A stretch of 64,000 nucleotides of DNA. Origin: Bacteroidales bacterium. Lineage in GTDB: Bacteria; Bacteroidota; Bacteroidia; Bacteroidales; UBA932. The notes below the pieces were generated by a model. The model did not search any database. It worked only from the letters and a program-made list of their open reading frames with translations, and was not told where the DNA came from. Numbering within the stretch: the first letter of the stretch is position 1; each line of letters opens with the position of its first letter. The position numbers and the translations under genes were made by a program. The stretch is from contig JAHHQP010000003.1 of assembly GCA_020026355.1 (NCBI GenBank), positions 9,692-73,691 of the forward strand, given 5' to 3'. This document shows positions 33,526-42,646 of this stretch, one piece after another.

Positions 33526-34880
33526 AAATAATTATCGCTGGAGCAGGAGAAGTCGGCTCACATCTGGCCAAGATGCTGAGCAACGAGTCCAATGATATCA
33601 CCGTCATCGATTCCGATGCGGAACGGCTGGATGCCTTGAGCATGAACACCGACGTGATCACCGTTCTGGGCAATCCGACCTCGATCAAGGTGCTCAATGA
33701 AGCCGGAGTTCCGGATGCCGACCTTTTCGTTGCGGTCAGCCCCGCCTCCTCTCAGGATGTGAACATCGTCAGTGCGATCCTGGCCAAGCAGCTGGGCAGC
33801 AAGAAGGTTACGGCCCGTATCAACAACGAGGAATATCTGACCTACGAGAACAAGTTTCTGTTCACGGAGCTGGGCATCGACCTGCTCTTCTATCCGGAAA
33901 AGATCGCTTCAGGCGAGATCGTGGACCTTCTCAAGAGAAACGCGACCACCGCTTCCATGGACTTCGCCCGAGGCAAGCTGATGATCTCCGTCTACAAGCT
34001 GGAAGAAGATTCCCCGCTCATTGACCTGCAGATCGGTGAATTCAGCCAGAAAGAAGATGTGGATGACCTCCAGTTCAGGATCATCGCCATTTCCCGAGGC
34101 AATGAGACCATCATTCCGAGCGTGGAGACGAAGTTCAAGTACCATGACCTGGTCTTCATCATCGCCAAACGGGACGGTATGGCTTCCCTGATGAAATACG
34201 TCGGCAAAAGCGAGATCAACGTCAAGAACGTCATGATCCTCGGCGGCGGCAGGATCGGCGAGATGGTTGCCCAGCAGATCAGCAAGCAGGTGGAAACCGT
34301 GAAGATCATCGAAGAAGACAGGGACCGCTGTCTCGAACTTTCCGAAATCACACCGAACAACGTGCTGGTCATCAACGGTGACGGCCGGAATTCGGACCTG
34401 ATGATCGAGGAAAGCATCCGGGACTACGATGCCTTCGTCGCCGTGACGAAAAGTTCGGAGACCAACATTCTGGCCTGTGTCGCCGCGAAACGATTGGGTA
34501 TTCCGAGGACGATCGCCGAGGTCGAGAACATCGAATACATCCGTCTGGCGGAAAGCATGGGCGTGGATGCGGTCATCAACAAGAAACTCATCACGGCCGG
34601 AAGAATCTTCAAGTTCACCCTCAGCAACAAGGTCCGCTTCATCAAATACATGAGCGGCACGAACGCTGAGGCCCTGGAATTCATCGTCACGCCAGGCAGC
34701 AGGATCACCAAAGGCAAGCTGAAGGACCTGAAATTCCCTCAGGATGCCATCATCGGCGGTATCGTCCGGGGCAATGAAGCCTTCATCGCAGTAGGAGATA
34801 CCGAAATCAAGGAATATGACCGTGTCGCCGTCTTCGCCCTGCCGGAAGCGGTGAAGGAAGTAGACAAATTCTTCAAATAA
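33522..34880 (+). CDS. trkA: Trk potassium uptake regulatory protein TrkA
   Basis: Peripheral nucleotide-binding subunit that gates the TrkH/TrkG potassium channel. The 452-residue protein holds two RCK units, each with a Rossmann NAD(H)-binding motif: IIIAGAGEVGSH (residues 3-14) and VMILGGGRIGEM (near 237), and two RCK-C domains. No TrkH channel gene is next to it in the window; in many Bacteroidota trkH follows trkA, but here an ABC-F gene does. It overlaps the glycosyltransferase gene by 4 bases. Confidence 0.93.
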   Translation: MKIIIAGAGEVGSHLAKMLSNESNDITVIDSDAERLDALSMNTDVITVLGNPTSIKVLNEAGVPDADLFVAVSPASSQDVNIVSAILAKQLGSKKVTARINNEEYLTYENKFLFTELGIDLLFYPEKIASGEIVDLLKRNATTASMDFARGKLMISVYKLEEDSPLIDLQIGEFSQKEDVDDLQFRIIAISRGNETIIPSVETKFKYHDLVFIIAKRDGMASLMKYVGKSEINVKNVMILGGGRIGEMVAQQISKQVETVKIIEEDRDRCLELSEITPNNVLVINGDGRNSDLMIEESIRDYDAFVAVTKSSETNILACVAAKRLGIPRTIAEVENIEYIRLAESMGVDAVINKKLITAGRIFKFTLSNKVRFIKYMSGTNAEALEFIVTPGSRITKGKLKDLKFPQDAIIGGIVRGNEAFIAVGDTEIKEYDRVAVFALPEAVKEVDKFFK

Positions 34881-34896
34881 TCTATAGCACAAAAGA

Positions 34897-36708
34897 ATGG
34901 CAAGTTATCTCCAGATCGAGAACATCTCCAAATCATATGGTCCGAAAGTGCTTTTCGAACACATCGGATTCAACATCAATGAGGGCGACAAGATCGCCCT
35001 CATTGCCCCGAACGGTACAGGAAAGACTTCTCTCATGAGGATTCTGGCCGGACACGACAAAAGTGATTCCGGCGGTAAGATCATGTTCATGAAAGATATC
35101 CGCATCGCCTTCCTGGAACAGGAGTATGACTTCGACCCGAAGAAAGGAATCTTCGACCAGATCATGTCCGACAGTACCGAATTCACGGCCGGACTGGATC
35201 AGGAACATCTCTGGGAATATGAACGCCGCGTCATCAAGTTCCTGACCTCCTTCAACCTCCCGGATCAGAACCAGAAGATGAAGGAGCTGTCCGGAGGAGA
35301 GATCAAACGTGTAGCCCTTACCAGGATGCTGGCCAGCGAAGCGGATTTCTTCATCATGGACGAGCCGACGAACCACCTGGACATCGATGCCATCGAATTC
35401 CTCGAAGGGTACCTGGGCCGCTCCCGCTGCACTTTGCTGATGGTGACCCACGACCGTTATTTCATGGACCGGGTCTGCAATACGGTGATGGAGATGGATC
35501 ATGGAGCCATTTATACCTATAAAGGAGATTACCAGAACTTCCTGGAGAAACGGGAAGAAAGGATCGCCAACTACAACGCGGAGACCGACAAGGTCAGGAA
35601 CATCCTCCGTCGTGAACTGGAATGGATCCGGAGCACTCCTTGCGCCCGAAGCGGAAAAGCGAAATACCGCATCGATGCCTTCCATGAACTGAACGATCGC
35701 GCTCAGCAGGTCTACACCCAGAAACAGATGTCCCTGGCAGATATGAAAGGTCCGGCCCGCATGGGGACGAAGATCATCGACTGCAAGGATGTCAGCTTCT
35801 GGTACGACGGCGTCTGCTACCTGGATCATTTTTCCTACAAGTTCCAGCGCTACGAGAAAGTCGGCATCGTCGGCAGGAACGGAGCCGGAAAGACCACTTT
35901 CCTGAATCTGATCACCGGTAACTGGAATCCGGAGACCGATGGAGGCAGGATGGAAGGAGTGATCGAGAGAGGTGATTCCATCAAGATCGGCTACTATCAC
36001 CAGAGCGGCATGAATTTCAACCCGGAAGATACGGTTCTGGACATCGTGAACGACACCTACCTGCTGAACCGATTCCTCTTCCCGCACGACATGCTCCACA
36101 ACAAGATCGAGAAGCTCAGTGGTGGAGAGCGACGCAGGCTCTACCTGCTGACCATCCTGATGCAGCAGCCGAACCTGCTGATCCTCGACGAGCCGACCAA
36201 CGATCTGGACATCGTGACCTTGAACATCCTGGAGGAGTATCTGAAGGAATTCGGAGGCTCCCTGATCATCGTTTCACACGACCGACATTTCCTGGACAAG
36301 CTGGTGGACCATCTTTTCGTCTTCTGCGGAAACGGCATCATCAAGGATTTCATCGGCAGCTACAGTGCCTACCGGAGCTTCATCAAAGACTACGAAGCCC
36401 AGCAGCGTTCGAATGAACGGGCCAAGGAGAAGGAGAGCAAGGAAGTGGATGGCAAGACCTTGCGGGCACAGGCCAAGCTTCCTCAGAAAAAGAAACTGAC
36501 CTGGAAGGAAGAACGCGAACTGGAACAGCTGGAGAAAGACCTGGCGGCGCTGAGCGAGGAGAAGTCCGCACTGGAAGCCGAGCTGGCTACCGGAACGATG
36601 GAATTCGACGCGCTGCAGAAAGCATCAGAACGCATCGGCGAGATCATGGAACTCACCGATGAGAAAGAAATGCGTTGGCTCGAACTTTCTGAAAAGGCGG
36701 AAGCCTAA
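34897..36708 (+). CDS. ABC-F family ATPase (Uup-like)
   Basis: Soluble, duplicated ABC ATPase without a membrane domain, probably acting on the ribosome. The 603-residue protein has two nucleotide-binding domains: Walker A APNGTGKTS (about 38) and GRNGAGKTT (about 326), signature LSGGE twice, and DEPTNHLD and DEPTNDLD. The linker contains the RSGKAKYRIDAF segment, and a C-terminal coiled-coil region (about 520-600) is rich in Glu/Lys, as in Uup. Its stop overlaps the convergent gpsA by 4 bases. A paralogue, ettA, lies at 40940. Confidence 0.92.
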   Translation: MASYLQIENISKSYGPKVLFEHIGFNINEGDKIALIAPNGTGKTSLMRILAGHDKSDSGGKIMFMKDIRIAFLEQEYDFDPKKGIFDQIMSDSTEFTAGLDQEHLWEYERRVIKFLTSFNLPDQNQKMKELSGGEIKRVALTRMLASEADFFIMDEPTNHLDIDAIEFLEGYLGRSRCTLLMVTHDRYFMDRVCNTVMEMDHGAIYTYKGDYQNFLEKREERIANYNAETDKVRNILRRELEWIRSTPCARSGKAKYRIDAFHELNDRAQQVYTQKQMSLADMKGPARMGTKIIDCKDVSFWYDGVCYLDHFSYKFQRYEKVGIVGRNGAGKTTFLNLITGNWNPETDGGRMEGVIERGDSIKIGYYHQSGMNFNPEDTVLDIVNDTYLLNRFLFPHDMLHNKIEKLSGGERRRLYLLTILMQQPNLLILDEPTNDLDIVTLNILEEYLKEFGGSLIIVSHDRHFLDKLVDHLFVFCGNGIIKDFIGSYSAYRSFIKDYEAQQRSNERAKEKESKEVDGKTLRAQAKLPQKKKLTWKEERELEQLEKDLAALSEEKSALEAELATGTMEFDALQKASERIGEIMELTDEKEMRWLELSEKAEA

Positions 36709-37712
36709 ATCAAGGAATCACACAGCTGCTTCATCCGTTTACGCGGTGAGCAGCTGGTATAGAGGACATCATAGACCATGTCCGCGATCGGCAGTTCCAC
36801 CTGATGCCGGACATTGATGTGCCGGATACATTCCGCGGCATAATACCCCTCAGCGATCATCGTCATCTCATTGAGTGCGCTCTTCACGGTGCATCCGTGA
36901 CCGATCAGCAGTCCCAGACGTCTGTTGCGGCTGTAGGCCGAATAGCAGGACACCAGCAGGTCGCCGAGATAAGCCGATGTCAAGGTATTGCGTTCATCCG
37001 GATAGCTCTGCTGGATGAAACGGGTCATTTCGTCGGCACAGTTTGCAACCAGGACTGCCAGGAAATTGTCTCCGTAACCCAGACCGGCAGCCAGCCCCAC
37101 GGCCAACGAATAGATGTTCTTCATGATGGCCGCATATTCTGCGCCGTAGATGTCCGTGGAATAGCTCAGATGAATGAACGGGGCATGCAGCCGTTCCCCT
37201 ATCGTGCTGGCGTTGTCCAGATCTGTCGAGACGATGGTCAGGTAAGAAAGGCGTCCTCTGGACACCTCCTCGGCATGGGAAGGTCCGGAAATGACTCCCA
37301 TCTGCCTGAAAGAAAGGTTGAACTGATCATGAAGGTATTCTACGACCGTCTTGTAATCATCCGGAATGATGCCTTTGATGGCGGAGACCACGAACTTGTC
37401 CTCCAGGGAAACCGTCATCGGCTCCAGGAATTTCTTCAGGAATGCGGAAGGAGCCGCCATGATCACGACATCTGCATCACGGAGAACCTCATCGATATCA
37501 TCGCTCGGACCGATCAATGAACGGTCGAACTCATACTCCGGCAGATATTTCGCATTTCTACCCTCTGCGGACAGAGACTCGAGAATCTCTGCATTGCGGA
37601 CATACCATTTCACATAAGTTCCGGTCTGCGTGAGGAGGCCGACAATCGCTGTTGCCCAGCTGCCGTAACCGACGACAGCATAGCGTGCATCATTTCCGAT
37701 TTTCTTTTCCAT
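36705..37712 (-). CDS. gpsA: NAD(P)-dependent glycerol-3-phosphate dehydrogenase
   Basis: Reduces dihydroxyacetone phosphate to sn-glycerol-3-phosphate, the entry to phospholipid synthesis. The ATG at 37712 (MEKKIGNDARYAVVG) gives 335 residues; the open frame to 37826 runs through the promoter and is rejected. Motifs are VGYGSWATAI (dinucleotide binding), SAIKGIIP, VISGPSHAEEVSRG, and the KNIYSLAVGLAAGLGYGDN region with the catalytic Lys. A consensus promoter at 37730-37760 diverges from that of grpE. Confidence 0.94.
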   Translation of the reverse strand: MEKKIGNDARYAVVGYGSWATAIVGLLTQTGTYVKWYVRNAEILESLSAEGRNAKYLPEYEFDRSLIGPSDDIDEVLRDADVVIMAAPSAFLKKFLEPMTVSLEDKFVVSAIKGIIPDDYKTVVEYLHDQFNLSFRQMGVISGPSHAEEVSRGRLSYLTIVSTDLDNASTIGERLHAPFIHLSYSTDIYGAEYAAIMKNIYSLAVGLAAGLGYGDNFLAVLVANCADEMTRFIQQSYPDERNTLTSAYLGDLLVSCYSAYSRNRRLGLLIGHGCTVKSALNEMTMIAEGYYAAECIRHINVRHQVELPIADMVYDVLYTSCSPRKRMKQLCDSLI

Positions 37713-37721
37713 TGGCTCAGA

Positions 37722-37752
37722 TTTTAATACAAAGATATAATTTATAACTTTG
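37722..37752 (+). promoter_or_regulatory. Promoter of the grpE-side transcript
   Basis: TTTT (37722-37725), a 19-base spacer and TAACTTTG (37745-37752) on the plus strand. The predicted start point near 37757 leaves a leader of about 170 bases before grpE. Confidence 0.65.
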
Positions 37753-37760
37753 CCGCCAAA
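37730..37760 (-). promoter_or_regulatory. Promoter of gpsA
   Basis: On the minus strand TTTG (37757-37760), a 19-base spacer and TATCTTTG (37730-37737) fit the consensus. It overlaps the divergent grpE-side promoter and a CCGCCA/TGGCGG palindrome. Confidence 0.8.
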
Positions 37761-37770
37761 TCCCTGGCGG
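37753..37770. repeat. Inverted repeat between gpsA and grpE promoters
   Basis: CCGCCA (37753-37758), six bases, TGGCGG (37765-37770). It touches the gpsA -33 box and the grpE-side start point, so it could be an operator or a short 5' hairpin. Confidence 0.4.
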
Positions 37771-37842
37771 AACGAACTGACAGCTGAGCAGGATTCAGAA
37801 GTGTCCATCTTGCTGATTTCTGCCATATTGTCAGTTTTTTCT
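37757..37842 (+). ncRNA. Candidate structured leader or small RNA ahead of grpE
   Basis: Between the promoter and grpE lies a long hairpin. The outer stem AACTGACA/TGTCAGTT (37775-37782, 37829-37836) is perfect over 8 pairs. The inner stems are GCAG/CTGC (37788-37791, 37820-37823) and TCAG/CTGA (37795-37798, 37813-37816), separated by a 3x3 internal loop, and AAG/CTT closes a 7-base loop (37802-37808). A T run (37835-37840) follows the last stem, as in an intrinsic terminator. It may be a short independent RNA or an attenuator controlling grpE-dnaJ. It was found by eye, without folding energies. Confidence 0.5.
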
Positions 37843-37926
37843 CAATGGCAGATTATTTGTGGATAGCAACACGGCGGAATCCGGAAGATTCCGGCCCCAT
37901 TGACATAGAAAAAAACAATATCATAT

Positions 37927-39673
<1,747 letters not shown>

Positions 39674-39700
39674 ACTTTTTTGTGTTTTTTTCAAGAAAAG

Positions 39701-39731
39701 TTTGGAAGTTCAGATTTTATACTTACCTTTG
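39701..39731 (+). promoter_or_regulatory. Promoter of rplS
   Basis: TTTG (39701-39704), a 19-base spacer and TACCTTTG (39724-39731) match the consensus exactly. The start point would be near 39736, leaving a leader of about 80 bases. Confidence 0.85.
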
Positions 39732-39737
39732 CAATCC

Positions 39738-39814
39738 CAAACGAAAAGCAACCTCTTACGCTGGGTATGAAAAAGTTCGTAACGTTGCCACAAACCTTAA
39801 TTTTTTTTAAGACA
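39738..39814 (+). promoter_or_regulatory. rplS leader with weak hairpins
   Basis: The leader contains TTACG/CGTAA arms around a 17-base loop and a CTTAA/TTAAG pair enclosing a T run just before the ATG. Ribosomal protein L19 leaders that bind L19 are known in other bacteria; this one cannot be matched by eye to a named motif. Confidence 0.3.
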
Positions 39815-40189
39815 ATGAATCTTATTGATATCGTAAACGACAGTTTCAAGAACGAGAAGGTCGCAAGCTACCCGAAATTCAAAGCAGGTGACACTATCAC
39901 CGTTACCTACAGGATCAAAGAGGGTGAGAAAGAGAGACTCCAGAAATTCAGAGGAGTAGTTATCCAGCTCAGAGGATGCTCTGCAGCAACAAGAACTTTC
40001 ACAGTCCGCAGAGTTGCAAGCGGTGTAGGAGTCGAAAGGATCTTCCCTATGGAGTCACCGTTCATCCACTCCATCGAGCTGAACAAGATCGGTAAGGTTC
40101 GTAGAGCAAGAATCTTCTACCTGAGAGAGCTCTCCGGAAAGAAGGCTAGAATCAAAGAGAAAATGAACATTGCTCCATCAGCAGAGTAA
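39815..40189 (+). CDS. rplS: 50S ribosomal protein bL19
   Basis: Large-subunit protein at the 30S-50S interface. The ATG at 39815 ([16 protein letters not shown]) gives 124 residues; the longer open frame extends into the promoter. Motifs include [30 protein letters not shown], and [29 protein letters not shown]. No Shine-Dalgarno is present. The tRNA-Arg gene follows 13 bases after the stop and shares the terminator at 40279-40320, so the two may be one transcript. Confidence 0.96.
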   Translation: MNLIDIVNDSFKNEKVASYPKFKAGDTITVTYRIKEGEKERLQKFRGVVIQLRGCSAATRTFTVRRVASGVGVERIFPMESPFIHSIELNKIGKVRRARIFYLRELSGKKARIKEKMNIAPSAE

Positions 40190-40202
40190 TTGACATATAC
40201 TC

Positions 40203-40279
40203 GGCCCCGTAGCTCAACTGAATAGAGCATTTGACTACGGATCAAAAGGTTACAGGTTTGAATCCTGTCGGGGTCACCA
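40203..40279 (+). tRNA. tRNA-Arg (anticodon ACG)
   Basis: The acceptor arm GGCCCCG (40203-40209) pairs with CGGGGTC (40269-40275) with one G:U pair, the D arm begins TAGCTCAACTG, the anticodon stem TTTGA/TCAAA holds loop CTACGGA with anticodon ACG, and the T arm ACAGGTTTGAATCCTGT is canonical. Discriminator A and an encoded CCA (40277-40279) are present. The A of the anticodon is expected to be edited to inosine. Confidence 0.96.
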
Positions 40280-40320
40280 AGATCGCCATTCTGAAGTTTC
40301 AGAGTGGCGATCTTCTTTTA
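40279..40320 (+). terminator. Intrinsic terminator after tRNA-Arg
   Basis: The arms AGATCGCCA and TGGCGATCT enclose a further CTGA/TCAG pairing, followed by TCTTTTA. The stem begins at the last base of the tRNA CCA. Confidence 0.88.
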
Positions 40321-40688
40321 TACGCTCGTCTACCAGGAAAAGAGCACATATCTCCTTTCTAATTTCCGCACCTTTTTCTGAATGATTCAAGAAAATCTGC
40401 TATCTTCATATACACTATTGCTGAAACACATAAAATTCTCAAATATGAACATCGACCGATACATCTATCTAAATCTGAAATTATTCCTTCTTGACTTCAT
40501 GATGGCCATTACGAAACCTGCTTTACGACAGAACAGATAAGGCACACTTGAGCGAGAAGAAAATAAGAGATTAAAACATACGTATTGACATTTCCAGGAC
40601 TCGTCGAAAAGGAGACGGATGGAAGACCGGCAGGATGTGAAATCCTTCGGCACAAGGGCGAGCTAATTTTGCTGAAAAACAGCAGAAG
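40321..40688. other. AT-richer intergenic stretch without a recognised gene
   Basis: About 370 bases after the tRNA-Arg terminator hold no gene I can support. A 31-codon open frame (40445-40540, MNIDRYIYLNLK...) has no recognisable family and no promoter. The sequence looks less coding-like than its neighbours and may be decayed accessory DNA at a tRNA 3' end; no direct repeat of the tRNA end was found by eye. Confidence 0.4.
40664..40671 (+). promoter_or_regulatory. -7 element before the YolD-like small gene
   Basis: TAATTTTG matches TAnnTTTG, 17 bases before the ATG at 40689. No clear -33 TTTG. Confidence 0.45.
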
Positions 40689-40862
40689 ATGCAATACGAC
40701 GATATCATCCATCTCCCCCATCATGTCTCTCCGAACCGTTCTCCGATGCCGATGTACAAGCGAGCCGCCCAGTTCGCCCCCTTCTCGGCTCTGGAGGGCC
40801 TCAAGGAGAATCTGGAGCAGACCCTTCAGGAACATGTAGCCGGCTATGACTGCAGCAGGTAG
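40689..40862 (+). CDS. Small YolD-like protein, probably truncated
   Basis: A 57-residue frame starting MQYDDIIHLPHHVS and continuing with MYKRAAQFAPFSALEGL. This pattern (YDDII-LPHHVS followed by RAAQFAPFAAL-G) is that of small YolD-like proteins usually encoded beside Y-family (UmuC/DinB-type) DNA polymerase genes in Firmicutes and Bacteroidota. Members are usually near 100-110 residues with a beta-rich C-terminal half; here the frame ends soon after the conserved N-terminal part, so it is probably a remnant or a short variant. No polymerase gene is adjacent. Lies between tRNA-Arg and the terminator of ettA. Confidence 0.6.
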   Translation: MQYDDIIHLPHHVSPNRSPMPMYKRAAQFAPFSALEGLKENLEQTLQEHVAGYDCSR

Positions 40863-40882
40863 CGCTGCCTACCATCAGACAG

Positions 40883-40917
40883 AAAAAAGGCGTCACGCTT
40901 GCCTGCATGACGCCTTT
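40883..40917. terminator. Terminator of ettA, also usable from the plus strand
   Basis: The arms AAAGGCGTCA (40886-40895) and TGACGCCTTT (40908-40917) form a 10-base stem. Read on the minus strand it ends in six T, 23 bases past the ettA stop. Confidence 0.88.
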
Positions 40918-40939
40918 CCATATTCCAAGCTGAACCGGA

Positions 40940-42619
40940 CTATTCCTCCATCAGCTTCTTGTACTTGAAGCGTTTCGGTTCGACATTGCCGAGTCGACGT
41001 TTCTTGTTTTCCTCATATTCGGAATAGGAGCCCTCGAAGAAATAGACCTGAGAGTCTCCCTCGAAAGCGAGGATATGCGTACAGATTCGATCCAGGAACC
41101 AACGGTCATGCGAGATGACTACTGCACAGCCGGCGAAGTTCTCGAGACCTTCCTCCAGCGCACGGATCGTGTTTACGTCCACATCGTTGGTCGGCTCGTC
41201 AAGGAGAAGTACGTTTCCTTCATCTTTCAGCGTCAAAGCCAGATGGAGCCTGTTACGCTCACCACCGGACAGGATGCCGCAAAGCTTTTCCTGATCTGCT
41301 CCGGAGAAATTGAAACGGGAGACGTAAGCCCGCGCATTCACCTCCTTCTTACCCAGCCTGATGAATTCGGAATTCTGAGAAATGGTCTCATAGACCGTCT
41401 TCTCCGGGTCAATGCTCTTGTGCTGCTGGTCGACATAAGCGATCTTGACCGTCTCGCCGATCGTGATCTCTCCGTGATCCGGCTGCTCCAGTCCCATGAT
41501 CATGCGGAAGAGAGTTGTCTTTCCCGCACCGTTCGGTCCGATGACACCGACGATACCTGCAGGTGGAAGCACGAAGTTCAGATGTTCGTACAGCAACTTG
41601 TCTCCATAGCCCTTGGCCACATCCTTGAACTCGATGACCTTGTTACCGAGTCTCGGACCGTTCGGAATATAGATTTCAAGTTTAGCCTCTTTCTCTCTGC
41701 CATCATCGCTGGCCAACTTTTCGTAAGCCCCCAGACGGGCCTTTGACTTGGCCTGACGGGCTTTCGGAGCCATACGGACCCATTCCAGCTCTCTTTCGAG
41801 GGTCTTTCGGCGTTTGCTCTCCTGCTTTTCCTCCATGGCCAGGCGGTTCGCCTTCTGATCCAGCCAGGAAGAATAGTTTCCTTTCCAAGGAATACCCTCT
41901 CCACGGTCCAGTTCAAGAATCCATCCTGCTACATTGTCCAGGAAGTAACGGTCATGGGTCACGGCGATCACCGTACCCTTATATTGCTGGAGATGCGCCT
42001 CAAGCCACTGGATGGATTCTGTATCCAAGTGGTTGGTCGGTTCATCGAGGAGAAGCACATCAGGCTGCTGGAGAAGCAGACGGCACAGGGCCACCCTTCT
42101 TCTCTCACCACCGCTCAGGGTGGATACCTTGGCATCTGCCGGAGGACACTGGAGGGCATCCATCGCTCTTTCGAGTTTAGAATCCAGTTCCCAACCATTG
42201 CAATGCTCGATCTTCTCCGTCAATTCACCCTGACGCTCGATCAAGGCGGCCATTTCATCGTCGGACATCGGTTCACAGAACTTCATGTTCACCTCCTCAT
42301 ATTCCTTGAGCAGGTCCACCACTTCCTGCGTACCTTCCTGCACGACTTCAAGAACAGTCTTTTCAGGGTCCATCTGCGGTTCCTGTTCCAGATAACCGAC
42401 AGAATAGCCAGGTGCCCAGACCACTTCGCCCTGATAACCTTTCTCGATACCGGCGATGATCTTCATCAAGGTAGACTTACCGGAACCGTTGAGACCGATG
42501 ATACCGATCTTCGCTCCATAGAAGAAAGACAGGTAGATGTCTTTCAGGATCACTCTGTTGTTGTGCGGGAGAACTTTTCCCACACCATTCATTGAAAAAA
42601 TAATCTTCTCGTCTGCCAT
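40940..42619 (-). CDS. ettA: Energy-dependent translational throttle protein EttA (ABC-F)
   Basis: Ribosome-binding ABC-F ATPase that acts at the E site and gates entry into elongation. The 559-residue length matches EttA. Both nucleotide-binding domains are complete: Walker A GLNGSGKST (about 42) and GPNGAGKTT (near 358), LSGGERRRVAL and LSGGERNRLHL, DEPTNHLD and DEPTNDVD. The linker contains RMAPKARQAKSKARL, the P-site-tRNA-interaction region typical of EttA. A TATCTTTG box at 42637-42644 precedes it. It is the second ABC-F protein here besides that at 34897. Confidence 0.95.
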   Translation of the reverse strand: MADEKIIFSMNGVGKVLPHNNRVILKDIYLSFFYGAKIGIIGLNGSGKSTLMKIIAGIEKGYQGEVVWAPGYSVGYLEQEPQMDPEKTVLEVVQEGTQEVVDLLKEYEEVNMKFCEPMSDDEMAALIERQGELTEKIEHCNGWELDSKLERAMDALQCPPADAKVSTLSGGERRRVALCRLLLQQPDVLLLDEPTNHLDTESIQWLEAHLQQYKGTVIAVTHDRYFLDNVAGWILELDRGEGIPWKGNYSSWLDQKANRLAMEEKQESKRRKTLERELEWVRMAPKARQAKSKARLGAYEKLASDDGREKEAKLEIYIPNGPRLGNKVIEFKDVAKGYGDKLLYEHLNFVLPPAGIVGVIGPNGAGKTTLFRMIMGLEQPDHGEITIGETVKIAYVDQQHKSIDPEKTVYETISQNSEFIRLGKKEVNARAYVSRFNFSGADQEKLCGILSGGERNRLHLALTLKDEGNVLLLDEPTNDVDVNTIRALEEGLENFAGCAVVISHDRWFLDRICTHILAFEGDSQVYFFEGSYSEYEENKKRRLGNVEPKRFKYKKLMEE

Positions 42620-42636
42620 ATCATTGAATTTAAACG

Positions 42637-42644
42637 CAAAGATA
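42637..42644 (-). promoter_or_regulatory. -7 element of ettA
   Basis: TATCTTTG on the minus strand, 18 bases before the ettA ATG, just beyond the stop of the AraC-type gene. The -33 region lies in that gene and is not a clear TTTG. Confidence 0.6.
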
Positions 42645-42646
42645 AT

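Noticed and set aside
36705..37826. Longer gpsA start at 37826
   Set aside because: The extension runs through the promoter of gpsA itself and the divergent leader hairpin, and the ATG at 37712 gives the normal family N-terminus.
40203..40279. Integration site (att) at tRNA-Arg
   Set aside because: No integrase gene and no direct repeat of the tRNA 3' end could be found by eye; only the gene-poor stretch afterwards is suggestive.
40445..40540. 31-codon frame between tRNA-Arg and the YolD-like gene
   Set aside because: No family, no promoter box, and too short to call.
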